NCBI GenBank assembly: GCA_023378805.1
Contig: JAMCSQ010000038.1
Location: forward strand, 1-11,782
Length of the DNA: 11,782 nucleotides
DNA from: Candidatus Parvarchaeota archaeon
GTDB taxonomy: Archaea; Nanobdellota; Nanobdellia; Parvarchaeales; Parvarchaeaceae
Direction: 5' to 3'
This document shows positions 1 to 6,111 of the stretch, piece by piece. Within the stretch, counting starts at the first letter, position 1, and every line of letters begins with the position of its first letter. The notes beneath the pieces were generated by a model. It was not told the origin of the DNA. It saw only the letters and a list, made by a program, of their open reading frames with translations, and did no database searches. Position numbers and translations under genes: made by a program.

Positions 1-758
1 TAATAAAAATACTTACAGACTTAAGCGTTTCCTTCGAAAAGTCAAAACTTCTAGAATACATGGATTTCAATCCAAAAAGCTTTGTTTTCAAACAGGAGAA
101 AGAAAATTCGAACGGAAGCGTGATTTACAATACTCTAGCTGCTTATGATCTAGAAAAAGATAAATTCTATATGCTTAAAGAGTTATTTAGTTCAGGTCCG
201 CTAGACAATGAACAAAAAATACAAAACCTAGAAAGTCAAAAGGCACTCATAATGCATGAAGAAGTGCACAGAGCGGTAATAAAATCAGGATTTTTGGATA
301 AATACAAAAATGATTCCGTAATAAGCTCTACTTTTTACCTGGATAAAGACCACGGCCTGCCATTTGTTTTAGCGGCTCTTAAATTTAATGGGGAAATCTC
401 AAATTACTCCTATCTTAATGATGAGCTTGTTGATTTTCCAGGCGCTTTTAATTCTTTGAGCCAGCTTATTCAGTATCTGCAGGCTCAAACTCCTGCCAAT
501 ATAAAAGAAAGTCTATACCTTTTGGATTTAACAAAGTTAAAAGAGCCGGCAGAGTATATAGCAGCAAAGCTATGTTATGCAGGATTAAAGTTTAGGGATG
601 GCACAATGTTTGCAATTAATAGTAAAGAAGTGCTTGTTTACTTTAAGAAGGCATTTTACACTGCAGATTTAAATAACTCTAAAAATGATATCTCTATAAA
701 CTACAAAAAATTGGATTGCCATAAATTGCGCATTATAAAAAAATTGAGACGGGTTTAA
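1..758 (+). CDS. Hypothetical protein, 5' partial, with an HEEVH motif
   Basis: I do not recognise the family. The first ATG is at 60, but the frame is open back to the window edge (first full codon at 3) and the 19 codons before the ATG read like ordinary protein. No TATA box sits about 25 nt before 60, so the gene most likely starts outside the window. From the ATG there are 232 residues: mixed, soluble-looking, with no clear membrane segment and a Lys/Arg-rich C-terminal end. Residues 66-70 (from that Met) read HEEVH, which matches HExxH of zinc peptidases. However, the charged residue at the third position is atypical and no third zinc ligand motif is obvious, so peptidase activity is only a possibility. 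Stop TAA at 756-758. The next gene on the same strand starts 52 bp later behind its own TATA box. Confidence 0.75.
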   Translation, partial: IKILTDLSVSFEKSKLLEYMDFNPKSFVFKQEKENSNGSVIYNTLAAYDLEKDKFYMLKELFSSGPLDNEQKIQNLESQKALIMHEEVHRAVIKSGFLDKYKNDSVISSTFYLDKDHGLPFVLAALKFNGEISNYSYLNDELVDFPGAFNSLSQLIQYLQAQTPANIKESLYLLDLTKLKEPAEYIAAKLCYAGLKFRDGTMFAINSKEVLVYFKKAFYTADLNNSKNDISINYKKLDCHKLRIIKKLRRV

Positions 759-782
759 AAACGTATTTAAAAGCGAGAAAAG

Positions 783-791
783 TTTAATATA
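783..791 (+). promoter_or_regulatory. Archaeal TATA box for the 811 gene
   Basis: TTTAATATA lies about 24 nt before the ATG at 811, preceded by the purine-rich stretch GAGAAAAG, which resembles a BRE. This spacing puts the transcription start at or next to the ATG, so the mRNA is probably leaderless. No Shine-Dalgarno sequence is present. Confidence 0.55.
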
Positions 792-810
792 TACACGGAG
801 TATAGTAATT

Positions 811-1299
811 ATGGTAGAAGAAAAAAAGTTTCATTCTGTTTTATCTTCAACTGCCGTTAAATTATCCGTATACTCTTCTTTCTTAGACTTCGGTTTGGCG
901 ATATCTGTATTTTTCTTGCAGAGGAAATTACTCCCATTTGCAATGACCTCTTTTCTCTTAAACTTATTTGATACAGCAATAGCATATCTAACATTTGCAA
1001 TAATCGGCCTTTTCTTAGCAGCTATGGCCTTAAAATTTAGAGAGAGAATTATAACAATAACGCCGCATGCTTACAAAGCACAAAACATCAACGTAAGAAA
1101 GGTAAAGGTTTCGTTGCCTAAAGAAAACTTCAATGAAAATAGGGCTAAGACCGCTATTCTAAAAGTGAAACCTGAAGCTGCAAACCAGCAGATACAGAGG
1201 GTAGTAACCAAAAACAAGCAGGATTTTATAAAGTTCAATGGCGTATGGTACAAGGTAGCAAAGGACAAATTTGATAAAGTAGCCAGACCAGATTATTAA
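811..1299 (+). CDS. Small membrane protein with two predicted helices, unknown function
   Basis: A protein of 162 residues with no family I recognise. Two hydrophobic segments (about residues 18-36 and 53-75) are joined by a short QRK-containing loop, followed by a basic soluble tail of about 85 residues rich in Lys, Asn and Gln. The tail ends with a FNGVWYKVAK segment that may form a small beta structure. The few residues before the first helix plus the even number of helices suggest both ends face the same side; the positively charged tail suggests the cytoplasm (inference). The ATG at 811 is supported by a TATA box 24 nt upstream. The gene is followed at 45 bp by the pilin-like gene on the same strand, so a joint role at the cell envelope is possible but not shown. 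Confidence 0.75.
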   Translation: MVEEKKFHSVLSSTAVKLSVYSSFLDFGLAISVFFLQRKLLPFAMTSFLLNLFDTAIAYLTFAIIGLFLAAMALKFRERIITITPHAYKAQNINVRKVKVSLPKENFNENRAKTAILKVKPEAANQQIQRVVTKNKQDFIKFNGVWYKVAKDKFDKVARPDY

Positions 1300-1313
1300 T
1301 TTTAAATAGATAG

Positions 1314-1320
1314 TAATTTA
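1314..1320 (+). promoter_or_regulatory. Possible TATA element for the pilin-like gene
   Basis: TAATTTA is centred 27 nt before the ATG at 1344, the spacing seen for other lead genes here. The whole spacer is A/T only over long stretches and a better-looking TTTAAATA lies at 1301-1308, so the exact element is uncertain. Confidence 0.25.
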
Positions 1321-1343
1321 ACTTTTAATAAATTAATAATTAA

Positions 1344-1697
1344 ATGAAAGGGCAGGGGCTTCCAATTTCAACTTTGATTATAATAATATTCGGCCTGCTT
1401 ATCTTATTTTTAGTGGTAATATTTGTTATTTTGCCTATCTCAAAGACTACGAGCTCAGTAAAACCTCCCGCTTCTAATGTAAGCGCATTTGAGTTTGAAT
1501 GTAGTACAGATTGCAGTCTGGCAAATAGCCCGAATCCAGCCAGCACTTCCTTTTGCACGGCAACAATGCCAGGGTACTCTTCTTTGCATTGCTATAGCCA
1601 AATACCAGGCACAACTAGCTATTTTTATGACAGCGGTAGCTGTGTTTACACCGATACATACGGTAAAAGTATAACCGCGGGCAGCAGTGACTGCTGA
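1344..1697 (+). CDS. Pilin-like secreted protein with six cysteines
   Basis: A protein of 117 residues. The N-terminus MKGQGLPIST followed by a hydrophobic stretch (about residues 11-31) resembles archaeal class III (type IV pilin/archaellin) signal peptides. In these a prepilin peptidase (EppA/FlaK type) cuts between Gly and Gln, here after G3, and the hydrophobic helix forms the filament core or a membrane anchor. The mature outer part (about residues 35-117) is rich in Ser, Thr, Pro and Tyr and carries six cysteines (53, 57, 71, 83, 100, 117), the last being the C-terminal residue. An even number of cysteines suggests three disulfides. Whether it assembles into a pilus or is a single anchored protein cannot be told from the sequence. 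It may be an oxidation client of a disulfide protein such as the DUF929 protein at 6112 (inference). Confidence 0.75.
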   Translation: MKGQGLPISTLIIIIFGLLILFLVVIFVILPISKTTSSVKPPASNVSAFEFECSTDCSLANSPNPASTSFCTATMPGYSSLHCYSQIPGTTSYFYDSGSCVYTDTYGKSITAGSSDC

Positions 1698-1752
1698 GTT
1701 TGGTTTTAAAAAGAAATTTTAAATTGTCCAAGAAAACTATAAATTGTAAGGG

Positions 1753-1784
1753 GTTAAAACAATTATATGTTTACAGGTTTTAAC
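1753..1784 (+). repeat. Inverted repeat in the spacer before the aldolase gene
   Basis: GTTAAAAC (1753-1760) and GTTTTAAC (1777-1784) are perfect 8-bp inverted arms around a 16-nt loop. In RNA two G-U pairs could extend the stem to 10 bp. The repeat lies between the pilin-like gene's stop and the aldolase gene's TATA element, so it could be an operator or a 3' RNA structure. With this base composition, chance is also possible. Confidence 0.3.
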
Positions 1785-1819
1785 TTAAGGTTTTCTTTGA
1801 GCAAGAAAAATAAAACAGG

Positions 1820-1826
1820 TTTATTA
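1820..1826 (+). promoter_or_regulatory. Possible TATA element for the DeoC-like gene
   Basis: TTTATTA is centred 29 nt before the ATG at 1852, slightly longer than the spacing of the neighbours. The sequence AGGAGG at 1828-1833 overlaps the expected promoter region and is 18 nt from the ATG, too far for a normal Shine-Dalgarno. Confidence 0.3.
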
Positions 1827-1851
1827 CAGGAGGCATGCGGTTTAATTTAAT

Positions 1852-2637
1852 ATGGTCTCTGCTACATGGCTGGAAGGTTTTGATCCTTCTTATATATTTA
1901 AATCAAAACAAGACTTTAAAAATTGGCTTTTATCCCATATTGATCTTACCTATCTGCCAGCTTACCTGCCTGAAAGCAAGTTAAATGAATTTATAAAAAA
2001 AGCGATTGATTACGGATTTAGCAGGGTTTGTGTACCTATAACTGCAGTTTCTAAAGCAGAGGAATTTATAAGCCAGACGGGGAAACTCGAACTGGTAACA
2101 TTTATATCTTCTTTTCATGGCAATAGAAACACTGTAGAGGAAAAGAGGCAGGCATGTTCTTCAGCAATATCATTTAAAGCCAGCGAGATAGAATTCAGTC
2201 CAAACTTGTCTTTATTGGAGGATAGTCCTGAGTTGTTTAAGGCGGAGATCAATTCTATTCTAGAAATAACAAAACAGGCAAAGAAAAACTCCAAAGTCTA
2301 TCTCGAAATAGATAAGCTGCCAGAGGATATCGTAGGGAAAGCAATAAAATTGTCACAAGACTGTTTGCCGGATTACATAAGCATATTCATAAGACTGTTA
2401 GAAGACGAGACATATGACGGGGAAAATCTCAACTTTTCAAAGGAATGGTTCGAAAAAATAGATAAAGCGCTCGGAAAAGACAAAAAAACAAACCTAAAAG
2501 TATACGGGAGGATAGACAACTTTAATAACCTCTTACCAATACTTTATCTAGCAACAAAATATGGTTGGGATTTTGACAACTTTAGGATAGGCACCGAATA
2601 TGGGTTCGAGATAATTGATGGTTTGGACACTTCGTAG
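1852..2637 (+). CDS. Degenerate DeoC-type (deoxyribose-phosphate aldolase) TIM-barrel protein
   Basis: The 261-residue protein follows the class I DeoC layout: HIDLTYL near residue 29 (family: IDLT.L), FSRVCVP at 56-62 (family: V.VCV.P), an EEKRQ region near 96-100, SEIEF at 111-115, KVYLEIDKL at 148-156 (family: K.I.E...L), and a C-terminal FRIGTEYG (family: RFGAS). DeoC normally splits 2-deoxyribose-5-phosphate into acetaldehyde and glyceraldehyde-3-phosphate using a Schiff-base lysine in KTSTG. Here that position reads S-I-F-I-R around residues 177-181, with no lysine. The general-acid aspartate appears to be E114, whereas the second active-site lysine is kept as K216 in LKVYGR. It is therefore probably not a working DERA: either a pseudoenzyme or an aldolase with changed chemistry. 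The start is fixed, because an in-frame stop at 1843-1845 precedes the ATG. The gene converges on the M20 gene. Confidence 0.7.
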   Translation: MVSATWLEGFDPSYIFKSKQDFKNWLLSHIDLTYLPAYLPESKLNEFIKKAIDYGFSRVCVPITAVSKAEEFISQTGKLELVTFISSFHGNRNTVEEKRQACSSAISFKASEIEFSPNLSLLEDSPELFKAEINSILEITKQAKKNSKVYLEIDKLPEDIVGKAIKLSQDCLPDYISIFIRLLEDETYDGENLNFSKEWFEKIDKALGKDKKTNLKVYGRIDNFNNLLPILYLATKYGWDFDNFRIGTEYGFEIIDGLDTS

Positions 2638-2671
2638 TAATGTTGCTTTATAGCTTGGCAAATAGGCGGAA

Positions 2672-3862
2672 TTAGATTTTTCTTTTTAATTTTTCAATTT
2701 CCTTTTTGGCCTTTTGATAATTTTCTATTCTTAAGCAGGTGTCAACTGCGGCTATTATTGTTTTTTTTAGAGGGTCCAATGAACTGCTGCTCCCAGCTAA
2801 TTCTCTAAATCTATCTGAATGGCCTGCTACACTTTTAGGTGCTATTTTGAAATCAATGTGTCCGGTTGGAATTACGTTGCTGACATTTGCTTCGTCAGTT
2901 GCTCCTATTTGCTGGTCCTTCTTCTCATAGAGTCTGGTTACTTTTACCCCTTGCTTTTTCAGGTTATCATACAAGATTTCGTCTATTACCGGGGCATTTT
3001 TATACTCTTTATATATAGGTGTTATCTGCCTGATTGTAGTCTCTGTTTTATAGGCATGTCCTATTCCGATAGCTATCTTTTTTATTTTACTGTAAGCGTG
3101 TATTAGGTAACTGCTTTTGGTGCTTCTTATGTCTATCTCTAATATAGTTTTATCCGGCACTACATTAGAGGCTTGGCCCCCCTCCTTTATGTACATTCCA
3201 ACTAATACGTGCATGTACTTGTTGAAATACGCGGCGGTATTCCTTATGCTTATATAAGTCGCTATAAGTGCATCAAGCGCATTTGTGCCTTTTTCAGCTT
3301 CTTCCAGATGGCTGGATTTTCCTTTGAATATAATATCTGCAGTTATATCAGCAGGCGATTGACAACCGACATTCCACTCCGAATCAGGATGCACGCCAAG
3401 GACAAAGTCTATATCATTGAAAGATCCGGCTTTAATGAGGGCATCCTTGCTTCCTGCATATTCTCCTATTCCCTCTTCGGAAGGGGTGCCAATTACGACT
3501 ATTTTTCCCTTGTAGTCTTTTTCTTTTAATTTTATTGCAGTTCCAACTGCCCAGGCAGCTATGAGGTTATGCCCGCATGAATGGCCATTAGGCAGCGCGT
3601 CCTCCTCGCATAATATTCCAACAACCGGCCTTCCGCTGCCGTATTCTGCTCTGAAAGCTGTTTTCATCCCTTGGTATGGCTTCTTCACTTTAAAGCCCTT
3701 ATTTTTTAGAAAGTCAGAAAGCAAGTCAGATGTCTTAAATTCTTTACTCCCTATTTCAGCAAGCTTGAATACTTTTTTTGAAATTTCGAATATATCTTTG
3801 AACTGGCCATATTCGTTATTAGTGTTCATGTGATATTCTCCATCCTCTAGATAGTAAGGCAT
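2672..3862 (-). CDS. M20 family metallo-amidohydrolase/dipeptidase (M20D, AbgB/ACY1L2-like)
   Basis: A complete co-catalytic zinc hydrolase of 396 residues. The metal-site motifs appear in order: HSCGHN (94-99), PSEEG (127-131, catalytic glutamates), GVHP (156-159) and AGHSD (346-350). The small dimerisation domain (about 175-290) contains KSSHLEEAEKGTNALDA, with the H185 that typically reaches into the partner's active site. The stretch ILCEEDALPNGHSCGHN is close to the subgroup of p-aminobenzoyl-glutamate hydrolase subunit B and ACY1L2/PM20D2, which cleave amide bonds of N-acylated amino acids or small dipeptides. The substrate here is not predictable. No signal peptide, so cytoplasmic. The C-terminus (384-396) is Lys-rich. 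The ATG at 3862 fits a TATA box about 23 nt upstream; Met12 is an alternative start. Confidence 0.92.
   Translation of the reverse strand: MPYYLEDGEYHMNTNNEYGQFKDIFEISKKVFKLAEIGSKEFKTSDLLSDFLKNKGFKVKKPYQGMKTAFRAEYGSGRPVVGILCEEDALPNGHSCGHNLIAAWAVGTAIKLKEKDYKGKIVVIGTPSEEGIGEYAGSKDALIKAGSFNDIDFVLGVHPDSEWNVGCQSPADITADIIFKGKSSHLEEAEKGTNALDALIATYISIRNTAAYFNKYMHVLVGMYIKEGGQASNVVPDKTILEIDIRSTKSSYLIHAYSKIKKIAIGIGHAYKTETTIRQITPIYKEYKNAPVIDEILYDNLKKQGVKVTRLYEKKDQQIGATDEANVSNVIPTGHIDFKIAPKSVAGHSDRFRELAGSSSSLDPLKKTIIAAVDTCLRIENYQKAKKEIEKLKRKI
2677..2707 (+). terminator. Oligo-T tracts that could end the DeoC-like transcript
   Basis: Four runs of five T (2677-2681, 2683-2687, 2690-2694, 2703-2707) follow the aldolase stop by 40-70 nt on the + strand. 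Archaeal RNA polymerase terminates at such T-rich stretches. The same bases encode the Lys-rich C-terminal tail of the M20 protein on the other strand. Confidence 0.4.
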
Positions 3863-3879
3863 CCGAAGCCATCTGCAGC

Positions 3880-3889
3880 TTAAATATTT
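3880..3889 (-). promoter_or_regulatory. TATA box for the M20 gene
   Basis: On the minus strand AAATATTTAA sits about 23 nt before the ATG at 3862, preceded by purine-rich AAGCAGG, which could act as BRE. Transcription should begin at the start codon, giving a leaderless mRNA. Confidence 0.5.
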
Positions 3890-4082
3890 CCTGCTTCTTT
3901 GCCGCGTATTTTAGGAATTTAAAGAACCTTTTGTACCCCAACCTAAATTTATATGACATAAACATATTGTTATTCTACTCCTTCTGCTATTTACGTTTTT
4001 CATTCCGCCTTTAAAGCATGTGGAGTTTTCTGCTCATCTTTGATAAACCAGTATACTTGTATAATCTAGCATTTTCCTTAAG

Positions 4083-4090
4083 TTTTTATA
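4083..4090 (+). promoter_or_regulatory. TATA box for the PsbP-like gene
   Basis: TTTTTATA is centred about 25 nt before the ATG at 4112. The sequence between the box and the ATG is almost pure A/T with no Shine-Dalgarno, so a leaderless mRNA is likely. The rest of the 249-bp divergent spacer (3863-4111) shows no RNA gene or convincing ORF. Confidence 0.45.
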
Positions 4091-4111
4091 CCTATAAATA
4101 TTCTATAAATT

Positions 4112-4864
4112 ATGGGATTCCTAAAAATAATCTTTTACGTAATAATTGCTATAATCGTGTTTTCTTTGGTCTCTACATACATAATAAACATAAACGCACC
4201 GGAGGTTGCCGGGCTCCTAAGTCAATCCATTACTTCTTTCTTTAAAGGCGCTAACTCAAATAATACTCTGGTTTCTAACGGGGCCAATTTTTCTTATCCA
4301 GGGAACTGGCTTATTTTTTCGCCTTCGGTTGTAAACGGCGTGCCAATTCTATCGCAGAACAACAGCATTTTCAAAGGCATTTCCAACGAGCTTACAAACT
4401 CTTCTGTATCTATAATAATACCAAATTCCTATGTTTCTAACATAATCGATGATGTACCGAGTGTAATTTCAGGCGCGTTATCAAAAAATTTGAGTCTTGG
4501 AAGCATAACAAAGCTGATAAAAAACGTTAATTTAGTATTGGTTTCGGATTTTAATGCGCCGGCCAATTTTTCAAATGCCACAAACATAAAAGAAGTTGGA
4601 GGGTTTTTAAATGCTTTCAAGATAAGTACTTTAAATTATTCTAACATAACTCTATCGGGAGAACCAGGCGTTACAATTACTGACAAAAATATCAAAATAC
4701 CGCAAATTGACAACCTTTCGTTTGCATATGTTAAAGTAGCGATAGCAATAACCGGGAAAACGGTTTGTATGATTTTAGGCTTGTCTGCTCAAAACAGTTC
4801 TATAGGCACAGTTAACATCGCTTTCAAAAGAGTAATCGAAAGCATAAAGTGCAGAGAAAGGTAG
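4112..4864 (+). CDS. Membrane-anchored, sequon-rich extracellular protein, possibly PsbP-like
   Basis: A protein of 250 residues. Residues 4-24 form a hydrophobic N-terminal signal anchor with little charge before it; the rest should lie outside the cell. The sequence from about residue 59 (NFSYPGNWLIFSP) and the end (about 204-246, ending in IAFKRVIESIK) resemble the start and end of prokaryotic PsbP-like/DUF1795 domains, which open with a short strand 'f.YP..W' and close with a long helix ending in 'ii.S.k'. This match is by eye and weak. Eleven N-X-S/T sequons (N50, 59, 83, 96, 126, 152, 155, 175, 178, 201, 228) are consistent with a heavily N-glycosylated surface protein. Two cysteines (219, 247) could pair. 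It stands alone behind its own promoter. Function unknown. Confidence 0.75.
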   Translation: MGFLKIIFYVIIAIIVFSLVSTYIININAPEVAGLLSQSITSFFKGANSNNTLVSNGANFSYPGNWLIFSPSVVNGVPILSQNNSIFKGISNELTNSSVSIIIPNSYVSNIIDDVPSVISGALSKNLSLGSITKLIKNVNLVLVSDFNAPANFSNATNIKEVGGFLNAFKISTLNYSNITLSGEPGVTITDKNIKIPQIDNLSFAYVKVAIAITGKTVCMILGLSAQNSSIGTVNIAFKRVIESIKCRER

Positions 4865-4877
4865 TTCTAGCATACAA

Positions 4878-4896
4878 ATTCTGAAAGAAACAGAAT
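4878..4896 (-). terminator. Hairpin and T-rich stretch downstream of tRNA-Phe
   Basis: ATTCTG (4878-4883) and CAGAAT (4891-4896) form a perfect 6-bp stem with a 7-nt loop. On the minus strand, 22 nt past the tRNA, the loop reads TTTCTTT and is preceded by TTTTGTTTG. T-rich sequence of this kind could end the tRNA transcript. The same hairpin lies just after the stop of the 4112 gene and could act in either direction. Confidence 0.3.
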
Positions 4897-4917
4897 CAAA
4901 CAAAATGCTTTAAAATT

Positions 4918-4989
4918 TGGAGCTAGAGGGATTTGCACCCTCACCGTCACGAGCTTCAGTCGTGTGCCCTCCTGTTGGGCGATAGCTCC
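4918..4989 (-). tRNA. tRNA-Phe (anticodon GAA)
   Basis: A 72-nt cloverleaf on the minus strand, no intron. The acceptor stem GGAGCTA/TAGCTCC is perfectly paired, with discriminator A. The D arm is GCCC-AACAGGA-GGGC. The anticodon arm is CACGA-CTGAAGC-TCGTG, with T33 followed by G34 A35 A36, which reads Phe codons UUC/UUU. The variable loop is ACGGT, keeping the A15-T48 pair. The T arm is GAGGG-TGCAAAT-CCCTC. CCA is not encoded and must be added by the CCA-adding enzyme. Oddity: the T loop begins TGC instead of TTC, so position 55 is G where pseudouridine-55 is nearly universal. It lies 37 bp after the stop of the V4R gene on the same strand, so it could be co-transcribed or use the A/T-rich spacer (about 5005-5020) as promoter. 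Confidence 0.95.
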
Positions 4990-5026
4990 AAGATTATGAT
5001 TACTTAATTAATATTAATAATTATAC

Positions 5027-6061
5027 TCACTCAAATGAAAATTTGCATACTTCATTATTAATGGCAGAGCATTCTTTTTCATTTAATTTTAGCATTGTTC
5101 CGGTAAGTTTGTATGAAAGGCCGGAAAGCACACTTCCTAAAAGAAAACACCTCTTTTCTATTGCATCATCTACATGTAAAGCATTAAATGAATTGTATAT
5201 ATCCACTTCGGAGAGATACCCCGAATCTGTTTTCAATGTATTTATCTTTCCGAACCCGCTTAGAATAGAGATTATACCTAGATCATTTACGCCGTATTTT
5301 TCTTTTATAACTTGTAGATTATATTGCTGGTACAACTTTGCAAGTTCTTTTCCAGCCTGGTTTTCTATTCCGTATACTCCTTGTCCGATTATTTTTCTTA
5401 ATTTACTGAATAGATACGGGAAATAAACAACCGGTATTATTTCAGAAGGGATAGAATTCACAAAAATATCTGTTTCGTCTTTAGTTATTTCTACCACCCT
5501 TAAATTTTCATTTTTTTGATCAAATATTTGTGAGGGTATGTAGGAGTATTCTTCCTTTTCATTCTTTACGTCTACATTAAAGTAATCGGTGTCAGAATCA
5601 CCCGTGCTTCTGCATTTTTCTTCAGTAACCTCAACATTTCTGTTAGTTATTATCCTGTAAATTCCTGTTAGTATGCCTATGCTGTTAAAGCAGTACGGAG
5701 AATTGGCTATAATGTTCAAAAATGAATTTGCACTGCCGTCTATGCTTATTTTGTAGACGTTCAAATCGCTGGATACTTTATTTATACTCCCTAATCCAAG
5801 TCCTTTGAAAAAATCGAACATCTCTATCTCCGTTCTTTCCTCCCCTCTAATCTTTAAGGACTTCCTTTTTATCAGGTCCTGCAAGAAAGAATAAAAAACG
5901 GTGGAAGAAACATCTTGGAATATACTCTTAGTTGCTAGTCCAAGTATTATATTTACAGAGTTTTGCAGCGATTCTAAACTGCCTTTTGGCAAAACCAGTA
6001 CACGAAGCTTATTTAATAAGTAAATACCCTTTTCATCATCATACTCTAGCTTTATTTCCAT
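5027..6061 (-). CDS. Tandem V4R (4-vinyl-reductase/TRAPP-fold ligand-binding) protein
   Basis: A 344-residue soluble protein that appears to hold two copies of the V4R domain. The first copy (about 40-165) ends with the pattern C124-FNSIGILTGIYRI, then VEVTEEKC150...GD...YFNVDV. The second (about 218-344) has VYGIENQAGKELA near 229-241 and ends with C305-FLLGSVLSGL, then KLNEKEC331...C339KFSF. V4R domains (BchJ, XylR N-terminus, archaeal stand-alone proteins such as MJ1460) bind small ligands or zinc and often act as sensors. The second copy keeps both C-terminal cysteines; in the first the last one is replaced in the DTDY stretch. No DNA-binding or membrane segment is seen. Start ATG at 6061 fits a TATA box 25 nt upstream that is shared with the divergent gene. 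The fold call rests on pattern recognition and could be wrong for the first half. Confidence 0.75.
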   Translation of the reverse strand: MEIKLEYDDEKGIYLLNKLRVLVLPKGSLESLQNSVNIILGLATKSIFQDVSSTVFYSFLQDLIKRKSLKIRGEERTEIEMFDFFKGLGLGSINKVSSDLNVYKISIDGSANSFLNIIANSPYCFNSIGILTGIYRIITNRNVEVTEEKCRSTGDSDTDYFNVDVKNEKEEYSYIPSQIFDQKNENLRVVEITKDETDIFVNSIPSEIIPVVYFPYLFSKLRKIIGQGVYGIENQAGKELAKLYQQYNLQVIKEKYGVNDLGIISILSGFGKINTLKTDSGYLSEVDIYNSFNALHVDDAIEKRCFLLGSVLSGLSYKLTGTMLKLNEKECSAINNEVCKFSFE

Positions 6062-6079
6062 ATACTACATAAATTAGCA

Positions 6080-6090
6080 AAATTTATATG
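6080..6090. promoter_or_regulatory. Shared TATA element between divergent V4R and DUF929 genes
   Basis: The segment around AATTTATATG reads TTTATATG on + (6083-6090) and CATATAAATT on -. Its centre near 6086.5 is about 25 nt from both the ATG at 6061 (-) and the ATG at 6112 (+), the spacing for leaderless mRNAs. A/G-rich BRE-like bases lie on both flanks (GCAAAA on +, AAAAG on -). No second TATA box fits either gene as well, so one TBP site may serve both directions. Confidence 0.5.
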
Positions 6091-6111
6091 CTTTTAAACA
6101 TTGTATTTAGG

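Noticed and set aside
1835..1984. 49-residue ORF starting right after AGGAGG
   Set aside because: The ribosome site is only 1 nt from the ATG and the frame overlaps the aldolase gene; kept only as a minor finding.
3863..4111. Possible C/D box or other small RNA in the divergent spacer
   Set aside because: No RUGAUGA/CUGA box pair with proper spacing was found on either strand; only A/T-rich promoter-like sequence.
4018..4245. 75-residue + ORF overlapping the start of the 4112 gene
   Set aside because: No promoter spacing, no ribosome site, and a composition unlike its neighbours; the 4112 frame has a signal anchor and TATA box.
6088..6111. Upstream ATG of the DUF929 gene
   Set aside because: It overlaps the best TATA element for both divergent genes, so it would not be transcribed from that promoter.
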